From the NCBI GenBank assembly GCA_003996215.1, contig QJPP01001606.1, positions 62,001 through 126,000 on the forward strand: a stretch of 64,000 bases of DNA. The letters run 5' to 3'. Below the pieces are notes generated by a model, which worked only from the letters and a program-made list of their open reading frames with translations, did not search any database and was not told where the DNA came from. Position 1 is the first letter of the stretch. Every line of letters starts with the position of its first letter. This document shows, piece after piece, positions 31,507 through 43,500 of the stretch. This DNA is from Jaltomata sinuosa (lineage: Eukaryota; Streptophyta; Magnoliopsida; Solanales; Solanaceae). The position numbers were made by a program, and so were the translations under genes.

Positions 31507-34500
31507 CTGCTTGTTAACACAATATCATCTGAGTAGTAAGGCAAATCCAAAGACACTCACTTTTCTGTAACAAAAAAACATGTACATAACAACGATGCCA
31601 CATATCATGGAGGACTATTGCTCATTGAAGCCGAAAGACAATTTTTTAAATGGATCTTGGTCTAAAGTGCTCGAAGCCGTAAGCCAATTGTCATTGAAAT
31701 TTGCAATAACTAAATTTTCAGCCTCATGCTTAGGTGAATCCTAAATATAATTGGAAGTGCTCCAACATGATAAGCATCTAATCTAGTTTATTTTGAGAAA
31801 AATTGAAACATGCGACTTAACCAGCAAAACATTTCCACGGACCAGACAAAAGTTGCACATATCTGTACCTGGATAAGTTCTGCATAATGTCGGTAGATTT
31901 TACTGCTTTCATCTTGATCACCAAGCAATGAACCACCATACCAGCCATTAGCTTCATTTGCTGCCATCATTGTAAGGTATCTAGAAGAGGATTAAAACAG
32001 TTAGGGAGTGTGAAGTGAAATGGAAGAGTGCTACAACAGGAAAAGCATTTTGTCTTTACAGTCCCTCGAAAGGAACCGAAACAAACATATTAATCAGTTC
32101 CTTGTCAGTGCCACATGAAGGAAAAATGAGGAATACTACCAGCTCCATTTTCTTTCTGTAAGGCCCAGTAATTCGAACCTTCAAATTCGGCCAATTCTGG
32201 CTCAAAAATGTTAAGGTCACACTAAGTCCGGAGTGTGGGAAGTTGGACCCCCGAGGGTAATAAGGTCATAAGGTGTTTGAATGAACTAGGACGGGAGTCG
32301 AGGTGTTTTAGACTTAAGATAGAAGGCCAAAACGATAAAGGAAAAGAAGGCAAGAAGAAATGGGCAGGGAGCTCACCACGTGGCTCGCCTAGCGAGCAAC
32401 CCCGCGTGCGAGGGGACCTGGAAGTCGTACGAGGCAGTGAAGCGCAGCACACCGCGAGCGCCAGTGCGCATGGGCAGACGCCCTGCGTGCTTCGCGCCAT
32501 TGCGCGTGACGCGAGCACCAGTGGGAGGGGCCACCTGAGCGTTGGCTACAGTTCTGGGCATGCACGGCGGGGCACGCGACCCCTCTCGCTACTCAAGGAG
32601 CCCGATGAGCACAAATTCACTTATAAATATAGCAGATCGGGGAGAGAGAGTGAGCATTCAATTCTTGGGTTGGGCATTCATTTTTAGAGAGGATGAGCAT
32701 CTCTCTCTAACCAAGCAAACAAGGTAAGTTTTCCTAATGGATTTTTAGTGATTCAACGCCTATTACACATAGATTCTAACACTTAAACGGATTCAAATCC
32801 ATAAGAATCCATCCAAAATTTCAAGAAATCATTACAATCCAACCTAGGGCTCTAAACCCAAAAAAAAGGTACATTTCTTCTCCATTTAAGGTGAGGATTT
32901 GGGGTATAGCTTGAGTTAAAAATCATCGTTTGGATAAGGAACTTTTTTCGTTTTTGGTTGAAACCCATGAACTAGGGCTTAGGATGGAATCATCGAAACG
33001 AGATGAATAGAGTCGAAATATGAATTGGAGGATTGATGTCTCGTATTTGTCAAATTGTGTAGATCACAAGGAACAAATGAGTGGATAGGCTTGAGGAAGT
33101 TAGGGGAAAAAACAATATAATAAAGTTTTGTCGTTCTATCTTTCGCACGAAAGTTTGTTTGTCTTCATTCCAATCATCGTAATTTGATCAATCAACTACG
33201 CCAATCCAATCTAACCATCACTTCTGAAGCCCTTTCCCTTCTAGTAGCCCTACATTGTTATTAAAACATAGGTCCTCAGCAAGTGGGAACAAGAAGAGAA
33301 AGAAGAAGATAGAAAGGTTCGGCCCCAGTTGGTCTCAACTATAGATTTTATTTTCCAAGACATGCTTGTTTGATTGGAAACCAAAAAGCCACATTAGCTT
33401 AGGTCACTCAAGGTATGTCGAGACGAACCCTTGCATAGGATTATTTTTCTTCCTGGAATGTCGTGACTTTGAAAATGTGCAATATTACTATTATGCACAT
33501 CTCCAAACATCAATATCTATATCTATATCTATATTATATTAAAAGCATAAACTCCTAAACTTAAAAGTTAAATTACTAAAATATCCTTCTTATTAATCTA
33601 GATATTACTAATTTAAAAACTAAATAAAAATACCCAATTAATTTTAAGGGGTGTAATTAGATTAGTTACTAATGTAATCGTTGCAACTTTTTGTTGGAAT
33701 CTTTTCAAGTGAAAAACTGCCTTTAACTAAATAGATAAATGATCCAATGTATGTAAGGATTATTGGGATAAAGGTCTGCGTATACTCTACCCTCCCAGAT
33801 CCCACTTGTGGAATTTCACTGAAGTTGTTATTGTAGTGAAAAATCAGACTCATATTTAAATATTTTCTCTACCAGTCCATTAGTTAGTGACATAAAAGTT
33901 AATACCATCCTCTTCATCTACAGGATTAATAAGCGTGACTTATTCAGTTGGGGTTTTTTCAGTATTGCCAAAGTAAATGGAGTATTGACTTTTTGGATCT
34001 TCTTTTTTGTGTTTACGTCAATTTGAACTCATGCTCAAGGTAAAATTACTACCTTTATCTTATTCTCTTATGCATTTTTTTCAATAAAAAAAATTAATAT
34101 TCCTCTTTCCATCAAAGTCAAGTTGTTAGACATTACGAGTGTGATCTTTTCAGTTTTAAGGGTTTGTTAATTTTATCTCAATTGATCATGTCATTTTATC
34201 TGTGTAGGATAAGAATTTTTTAAAAAATATCTGAAAGCTGAAAAAATATGTTGCATGTTTATGCATTTCTTTTCAACAAATGGATTCAATATTTCTCTTA
34301 GGCTATAGTTTCTTAAAGATAACGCAGAAACTTTAAGATATGGAGCATTATTTACAATCATAGCCATTGTTCATCTACACATTCAAATTGTGCTACTTAA
34401 ATTTCTAAAAATTAAGAAAAAAATCAAGTTATATATATATACCTATTCACTTCAGTTATATATTTTCCGATCTGCTTTGATATGCTTTCCTTGAGCTGAG

Positions 34501-37500
34501 GGGTCTACCGGAAACATCCTCTCTACCTCCCAATATGGGTATAAGGTCTGCGTACACTCTACCCTCCCCAAACCCCACTTGTTGGATTATATTGGATATG
34601 TTCTTGTTGTTGCTTTTGCAACGAGAAACAGAGAATGGAAAAACACAATGGATGAGTGAGCTACAAGAAAAGTTTACGAGGGTAAAATACCTTTCAAAGA
34701 TATCTTCTTGATTCAAATCAGGAACACCAGAAATCCAGCTAAGATCACCAAGACCATCTACTTCATTCTCACCATTTGAAGCCCCATTAGAAACTGCATG
34801 TGAAGACACCTTGGATGCAGAATTACTATCATCATACTTCCTCTGTCCAAAAAGCCAATTCGGGCTTTTAAGCTGTATTTCACTGCAACAAAAACTCAAA
34901 AATTATCAACTATTGCAAAATTTACACTACAAAGAAAAGAATCAATATACTGAAGACAAAAATAAAAATAAACTAGTTTATCGAAATACACGAAAACAAT
35001 CTATAAAATATCAAAGAAAAAGTGGCAAGAATGACTTCGAGACTCAAACTTCCGTTTTGAATTACTCAGATGAATATGGAGATATTTGGGAGCCTATAAA
35101 CTTGATTTACTCTTAGAATAGTGTCTTTTCTGTTTTATTGAGACCTGTCAAGTTCCCTCTTGATCCTGAGAATCTATAGTCTACTTCTTGCTTTGATGGC
35201 AATCGTGGTCGCTTGCTTGATTGGAACACATTTCCAATACTGGCAGCAGCTCCCGCTGAAGCAATTGTAGCAGCTCCTGCGCTGATTCATTTTGCACCTT
35301 CTAATCTTACATATTAGTTATAAGTTATAACAACTGACACCCGCACTATCTCATGCCCTATGCCCAATCATTTTCTCTTGGTGTAAGTATGAAATAATAT
35401 TTTTATCAGAACTTCATTTAGCTGTTCAAACAGAATAGACATGTATTTCTCACTTTATATGTCATAAATTCATAAAAAATAAAGACAAAACTAACAATAT
35501 ATCACATAAAATAACTTGGTCACTAGTATTTAAAAGGCGGTAAGTTTGAAATTATAGTGCTGTCATCATGTTAGTAGAAATAGGATAGTGAACAAAGGGA
35601 AGAAGTAGAAAACTAGAAGGATATGAAATAGGATATCACTTATTTGTACATATATTGAGAGAGAAGACATTATTCATTTTATCATAAAGTAAGCTCGTTA
35701 ACTATATTTTCCTCACTTGACCATTTTGCGTTACTCCCTCCATTTCATTTTATGTCTTAGTTTGACTGGGCAAGTTCAAGAAAGGGAGACTTTTAGAACC
35801 TTGAAGCCTTAAACTAAAGGTGTATATAATGTACCAAAATTCCCGTGGAACTAGTTGTCTTAAACATTCCATGTGGTATGTTGGAATAAAGAGTTACTAA
35901 ATATAGAAAGTGGCATTTCTAAATAGACTAAAAAGAGAAGTAAGACACATAGGCTGAATATTTAAGCCACAATTACCATTTTTCTTTATATTTCTTATGA
36001 GAACCGTAACAGCTAATATTTACCTCTAATACCACTAAGATGATGTGTCACTTTCTGATCTATGAAAAAAGTGTAAGTACTTTTTCTTTTAATATCGTTG
36101 ATAACTAATGGTTATGATTCTAGAATTGATTTCTCTTGTTAGGCCATTATTCAGAACTGACCATTTGAGTAAAAGAACAAAAAAGAAGAGGGAACAAAGA
36201 ATGAAAATAAAATATACCCTCTAGGCTCTATGCACACTTTCTCACCTTTTCGTTTCCCATTTGTCATGTAATCTCCTTCTTTCTTAGGGCTCAAACAAAA
36301 TGTAGAAGTATCTTCTATATCCATTTGAATAAGCATTAGTCCTCCAAATATTTTTAACGGGGATTAGTTTTATTAGCTTCAATGGTTTAAGAGAATATTT
36401 TACAACCACTACGCTCCAAAACAATAAGTAGGCATTGTTGTAGCAAGTATCTCCTAGACTATTGAAACTAACAGCATTACAAACTTCGGAAACTAATGCT
36501 TATTCCAACTAATGCTTGAAATTCCCGTAAGAGTATACATTGAACATTTCGACAAAAAAGTCAAGTAAAAATATAAGCATTACATTAATCTTTTTAGCAG
36601 AAGTATTTAAATTAAATGGAAGTAACCAACTAACGGAAAGGTGTCAGTTCAAGGAGTTAGTGAGACAAAATAAGAATTGATGTGTGTTAATTAATAACCA
36701 TGTAAAGTTTGAATAAGGAATTAAGAGAATTGTTCAACTCAAGCCTAAATGCAAAAACATTTAACAACATTGTACGTTCCTCTCGTTACTGACTATACAA
36801 AATTATAACAGTACAGCTAAAATTTGAAGGAAGAAAAACAGAAAAAGAAAATGAAGAAAGATAAACAAACTAAGGAGGCAGACAAAGCAAGGACAAAAAG
36901 AAAAAGGTACACCTCATTTCTTTGTTTTTACCATGTCAGCCCGACCCTTCAACTCAAAGAAAAGAAATGAGATAAAAATAAATTAAGAATCGACCCTGGA
37001 GGCATCTCAACATTTAAGACTCAGAACTTTTTCAATGTAATGAGCATGAAAGAGAGAACAAAGTTAAATGCTGTTGCCACTTCCCATTTCCGGACACATT
37101 ATTGACAGATGTCATGTTAGTTATAACTCAAGATTTTAAGGGCGAACATTTTAATGTACAAAGATAGAAGCTGTGGGTTATAACTCTCCGACCATGTAAA
37201 TGAAAACTACAGAAGACTAAAAAGTTGAAAATGAAACGTCAAACTAAATTATACGTTAAACTACAGTTAACACTTACGCAGCATCAGGTGCCACTCCAGA
37301 ATTCCCTGATTTTTGATCAGTTTCACTACAGAGCCGTACATTCTTAATATGACAGCATGTTCTTTCAAGCAACTTGTCAAATGATGTCAACTTCATGCGC
37401 AAGAAATCCTCCCTGCATGCTGGAACAGGGGCTAGTGTGGTTCCTTGTCCAACAGCACTGGCATCAAATGACAAACTGTGCCATGAATTAAGACAGCATC

Positions 37501-40500
37501 TATCAGTAAGCAGACAAGCATATGCCAGAAGAGAATTTTCTTCTTGAATCTTTCCTTATTTACAAATACACAGATGAAAAAACCAGGGCCTGGAATCCAC
37601 TTCAGAAAAATTCTGTTTATTCAAGAATCCCATTCACGTTACTCAAAAAAGACCAGCAAATTTGTAGCTTGACAGGAAAAGGGGTTCATGTGTGCAGCCA
37701 AGAATCCTTATCCTTTTTACTTCCACAAAGGTTATTAATTTGAGTGCAGCATCTCAGTAGTCACAACTCATCATGCTCTTAGCGCGACAAAAGGAAGACA
37801 TTTTTTGTTCTACTACTCCATCCCAATTTAAGTTTCCTAGTTTGATTGGCAAGAACATTAAGCTGCGAATTCAAGTTTTATTTTATTGAAATTCCAGTTT
37901 CTCCAAGGAGAAAGTTGCCTCTTGATAAAGTTGAAATTTCTTTGTTGAAAAGAGGGGGAAATGGTACCCCTTTTCAATGGTAGGATATTGAAAAACACTT
38001 AATAGTCTAGTTAAAAAGAATCCCTTTATCAAATAGGCGAAACTTTCGGACACACAAAATAAAAAGAAAGAAGGATAAACTGGAAAAGAGGAATATACTT
38101 GATAGAGGGAATTCAAACATCCCAAAAATATTTGGTTTTGATTTGACCTCTTCTCAAAATTAGCCAATTTAAATGGTCTTCAGACAACAATTTAAATAGA
38201 CAAAATCTGTCATAGGTATTTTACAAGTAATAAAATTTGCAATTAAGTACCCATACTCTGGGATGAGATCGTCTCCTATGCCAGATACGTGAAGATAATA
38301 GTCAGAATCCAGCTCCCAAAGTGCAGGTTTCCCTTCCTGAGGTTGGAAATATCCCAAGAATCTGGAAATGAAAAAAAAAAACAAGAAAAAGTGAAAAAAT
38401 TGTTAAGCATCAAAATTTTCCACCAAAAATGCAACAGAAACCCATATATCAAGAATTCCACAACTTCAGATTGGGAAATTCTTAACCACCTAGACGCATG
38501 CATCATAACAAGGAAAATTAAATGGAAGTTCAAAGTTTAGGGGATGAATATACAAGTTGATTGCATCTTGCTTTTCACCATCTGTATATGCATTGCTGTA
38601 GTATCGCTTGATAGACTTGAGGAATTCTCTCGACTGAGTTGTAGCTTTCCACTTGCCCTGCCTCTCTGGAAACACCTAGTTTAACCAAAATAACTATTCA
38701 ACAATATGAACAATTACTAGAAATTAACATTAAGAGAAATTGGTTTATTAGCCTGACAGTAAAATCAGTGAACGTACGGTGTTGTGAGCAGCAGAGCCAC
38801 CATATTGTTGAGCAAGAGCATCACCCATGCCCTGGTACATATCCATGAGAGCAGCAGCAATACTACTGTCAGCATCCACTTTAGGTCTATCAGTCAAGCC
38901 CATAGCATGGAGTTGGCGACCTAAAGCTTCAAGACCATAAGCATATTGGGCGACATTTGTTCGGTCCAAGCAATCAATGCAGTTGGTCCGCAGCACTCCA
39001 CTTTGAAACCTCGGTGCTGCATTCTCATCATTATCTTTGCCAATTTGTTGACTATTATCAGCCTCTCTTTCTTGTTTGATCAGTGAATTCAGAATTTCAT
39101 TGTTGCTTCCAATCCTTGAGAGCTCTCCTGAATTTGCCCTCAAATCTCTAAGAGAAGAATCCCTGCACGAAACACCATGAATCAGTTATAGTTATATCTA
39201 GTCATAAATCAATTGTTCATCAATGCAGTTAAATGATCATGATCCAGACAAAATTCACAAGGATAAACTCTCCTTAGAAACTCATTCACTCCAAAAGAAA
39301 TAGTACCTGATAGTAGATCTGAATGTTACATGAAGAGTAAGAAAAACATTGGCCACAAGGCCCATAACAGAGTAGCAACATCATCTTATGACTAAGGCCA
39401 GATATGTATTTAATAGCAAATAATGTGAAACGATCATAGAAAGGCTGAGACTAGAATAACGATAACTAACTTATATCTGTCTGGATGTCAACTACTTCAA
39501 ACTCGAGCAACTATACTTGAATACCATTTTACAAAGGTCCATGCTCTCAAAAGTCCAAGTGCCAGAATAATGTTAGAATTGTCTATTAAAAAGTATGTTA
39601 CTCCCGTCATCCCAGTTTATATACTTTCCTTTTTAGTATGATCCAGAAAGAATAATACCTTTCTATTTAGAAACAATATAACTCTAAACTTCTCATTTTA
39701 TTCTTAATGAGAAGATTTATAGCACACAAATATCTAATTCTTGTTTTAGAGTACAAGTTTCAAAAGTCTCTCAATTTCTTAAACTTTGTGCTCAGTCAAA
39801 GTGCATCATAAAAATTGGGACGGAGGAGTATTACTTGAGTAAAAATTTCAATTACCAAAAATTTGGTGAAGGAATCAACAACGCAAAGACTATTATTATA
39901 CTTGGTATCTTGATATAGCTCAATAAAAGATTGCAGTAATGTTATCTTTATTTAGAAACAGAGATGAGGTAATGTTCTCTTTTACTTGAAGATAAGGCTC
40001 CATCTATTAATAAGCTTTTACTCCAGTCTAATCTTTTCACTTAAAATTCTACTAGTGTAAGATTTCTAACTTGTTCAGATTCACAATTCTACAAGTAGGA
40101 CATTAAAATACTTTGTTTGGAAGACATGGAATACCACTAGACTTGATTAATAGCACTTTATGAAATCATTCTCTCTCACTTCTCCTACTCCTACGTTCTT
40201 CTCCCTTTTCCCCTTGTCCCTTCTTACCCCTTCCTTAACCGAGAAATTCTCGAGGGCTAGTGGCGCACCATCCGAAACTCGATGATAATGGACCTACCCC
40301 TCTACCCTTCTCCACTTAAATACCATACTAGGCATTTGTTTGCGTCAAGGTTCAAACCGATTACGTGCGCCTAGCCTACACATCGCATGTTGTGCTCCTA
40401 CCACTAGACCAAAGCTTAAGAGGCGAAGTCCAGAAAAGCTGAAAATGCGAGATTTCCACTTTGAATCTTGGTGTCACGGTTTCGGTCTTACTTAGTTACA

Positions 40501-43500
40501 ATGCTACACTTTTAGCAATATAATACAACATCTACCCTTGAGAAATAACCAATTTTTCAATACTGAACCGATGCCTCATGATCAAGCAAGCGGAAGCTAC
40601 AATGAGGAAGCTTGATCTCTTACTCTTTTGAAAGTTGGAACCATAATTATAAGGGAAAATACATCAGTTACCCCCTAAAGTTGTCCGAAATAACCATTTA
40701 CACAACTTATGGAGACCTCTTATCCCCTATTCTTGTACAGAGTGGAACTAATACCCCCTTATGTGATGATGTGCCAAAGAACGTGTTGTTCACTAATATA
40801 AAGAGCATGAAAAGCTGAAATCACACCAAGAAAACACAGATTTTTTTACAACTAGGACCTATTAAAACTTGACAAGTGGAAACTAGGTTCCACTTTTGTT
40901 TTCTTCAACTTTAACCCAAAAAAATGGGGGTATAACTTTAACCCAAAAAAGAAAAGGAAAAGATGAGAACAAAAGAAAAAGAAAAAACCCTCTTCCAAAT
41001 TCCCCCTCACATGAAATCTCCCTCACTGTCGGTAATTCTCACCAAAATCATCAAATCAAAAGCATTGTGTTTGAAAGTTTTTGTCTTCAGTTTCAAACAT
41101 TATTTATAGAATCCAAAAAGCAAAATACTTGGGAGGTTATCAGAGGTGATTTGGAAACAGGAGGAAAATGGGTTCTACGTCGGAAGTGATATTAGAAACT
41201 TTGTTCAGAATCAAACAACCTCTGGCAGATTCCACTCTTTTGAATCTCACTAGGCAGTGTTTATGGTGAAGAAGGTAGAGTTTCTTGGTTTTTGTGAGTT
41301 GAAGCTCAGAATGATGGTTTGTGGTTTGGCCAAAATGGAGATGATCGGATCGTGAAAAGATTGCGGTTAAGGACGACAGCTAGTAGAAGGTATTGTATTA
41401 GTGGTTGGTTTCTGGGCTTGGGAGTTTCAGGTCATCAGTTTCAGTGGTATGGGTTTTTTCCAGCGAATATGAAGCAGCAGTGGTGTCCAATGGAACAAGA
41501 AGGTGGTTCTCTGATTAAAGTCGGTGGTGAAGAAGGTGGCGATGTTTGAAAATAAATGCTTTAAAATCACACTTGACATGTCAACTGGTAGACGAAAGTG
41601 AATAAAAGCCTCTATTCTTTTTTACGGAGTAGAGGTATATAAGAAGTCCTTCCTTACCTAATCTTTTCTCCCATTTTTGGTTTGAAATTAAAGATCACTT
41701 CTTTTTTCATGTCCAAAAAGCAACCCATTCTCAATTCTCATTCAATTACTATTCTTTTTCTTCACCTTGAGAATCAAAATTTACTGTTACAGTGTACTGT
41801 AACTTTGCTAGAACCTAAATTCATGAGAATTAGTTTGCCTTCTGCTCTACGGCTTTTCTTATGGTTACTGGCAAAATACCTCCACTGGCGATTGGCAAAT
41901 TGCGGCATTTGGCATCCTTCTCTACCTGCTTGTAGCCAGATTATTTGTAAGTTATGACTAACTTTGACCTCTTAAGAATCAAAATAATTGCAGAGATGAT
42001 GGCAATGTTTGGTGGAGTTGGAGGAGAAGATCTTGAAAAGATGGAGGAAAATAATGAAGTGTCAGGTCTTCTGTGTATCTGAAAATGGTGGATGAGGGAG
42101 AAGGTGTGGTATGGTGGTTGTGAGAATGGTGAGTTGAAAGAAATCACTTAATATGATAATTCCCAGCCAAATGTCGGATGGTGAGAGAGAAGAAAGAAGA
42201 AAGGAAAAAAAGTGTAGGTGATCTTATACACGTGTTAGGCGCGTGTAAAACACCACTACATATAAATTTGGGTTCGTCTTGAGAAGGGGGTATTAGTTCC
42301 ATTCTGAAGAACAAGGGGTAAGAGGTCGCCCGTAAAGTTACGTGTATACATGGAATTTCCGGACAAGTTTAGGCGGCAACTTATATATATTCCCTAGTTA
42401 TAATTTTACAAGATCCCACGACCAGTAGAAATTCAGTATACTCTAAAGCTGGTGCTTTGTAGCAAAATCTTATCCAGTTAGGATCTTTTCTTGATGCTAT
42501 ATCTTTTGGAGTTCGACAAACAATCTCACTCGTAGATTCAAGCTTTTTTAACTAAGGAAGAATAATGTAGTAAAAAAGAAAAGACTGTGATATTCTTGCA
42601 CCCAAGGGTATGGTCTGATCAATGAAGTGGGATGGAAACAATGGGAGATAGGCTTCAATTCTAAGAGACAAACTCTAGGTGATTTCTCAAACCTTGGTGC
42701 GCAGAATTACTTGATACTTGTGTTGGTGGTAGGTAGCACGAACTCAGTGGAATAATTGAGGTGCACGCAAGTTGACTCGAACACCATCTTCACCAAAAAA
42801 AAAAGGTCAGAAACAAAGTAGAGCTAATATTCTCTCATATTTGAGATAAGGTCTTATCTGTTGGTTAATTTTATCAAAGGCAAAAACAAAAAGCATGAGG
42901 CCTTTTGGGGCTAAAACTGCAAACCTAAAATGACGAGAACATAGTTAAGTAAATAAAGTATGCTCCCTCTGGCAATTTAAGCTTTTAGATGAGATGCTAA
43001 CCCACTTCAACATGGTATCTGAGACAGGCTCATCCCAATTCACTATTTCTGATGTTGGGCCCCCCATCTTATATTGCCCACGCTCTAGATGTCTAGTTAG
43101 GCATGAGGGAGTGTTGATTCTCCCACATTGGTTGTGGAAGGGTGTTTGATCTCCTTATAGGGTCTTTGGCAATCCTCCCGTCATGAGCTACCTTTAGGGA
43201 TTGAGTATGAAAAAGGTACTTTCAACAGCAAGCTTCATGAGTTCTCCTCTTAGGCCTCATTTGTTTGCACTTAATGGAGGTCTGAATCTGAATGGTTCAG
43301 ACCTTAGGCCATTAAGTGCATTTGTTTTCATTAAGATTTAAGCACTTAATTGGTCTGAATGAGTCTTAATCATTAAGATCTAGAACAAAGTCTTAACACC
43401 ATTAAGAGGTATTCTTGTATGGATAATATTCACCACCACTCTATCCACAATCACCAGTCACCACCTTACCACCTTTGTCATCACAAGCACTACCACTATT

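Noticed and set aside
32222..32687. Overlapping ORFs of 98 and 150 codons on both strands
   Set aside because: They cover the GC-rich word block of an LTR; open frames on both strands reflect composition, and no domain is visible.
41682..41957. 91-codon ORF in the MULE-like element
   Set aside because: No recognisable domain; could be part of captured sequence but not supportable as a gene.
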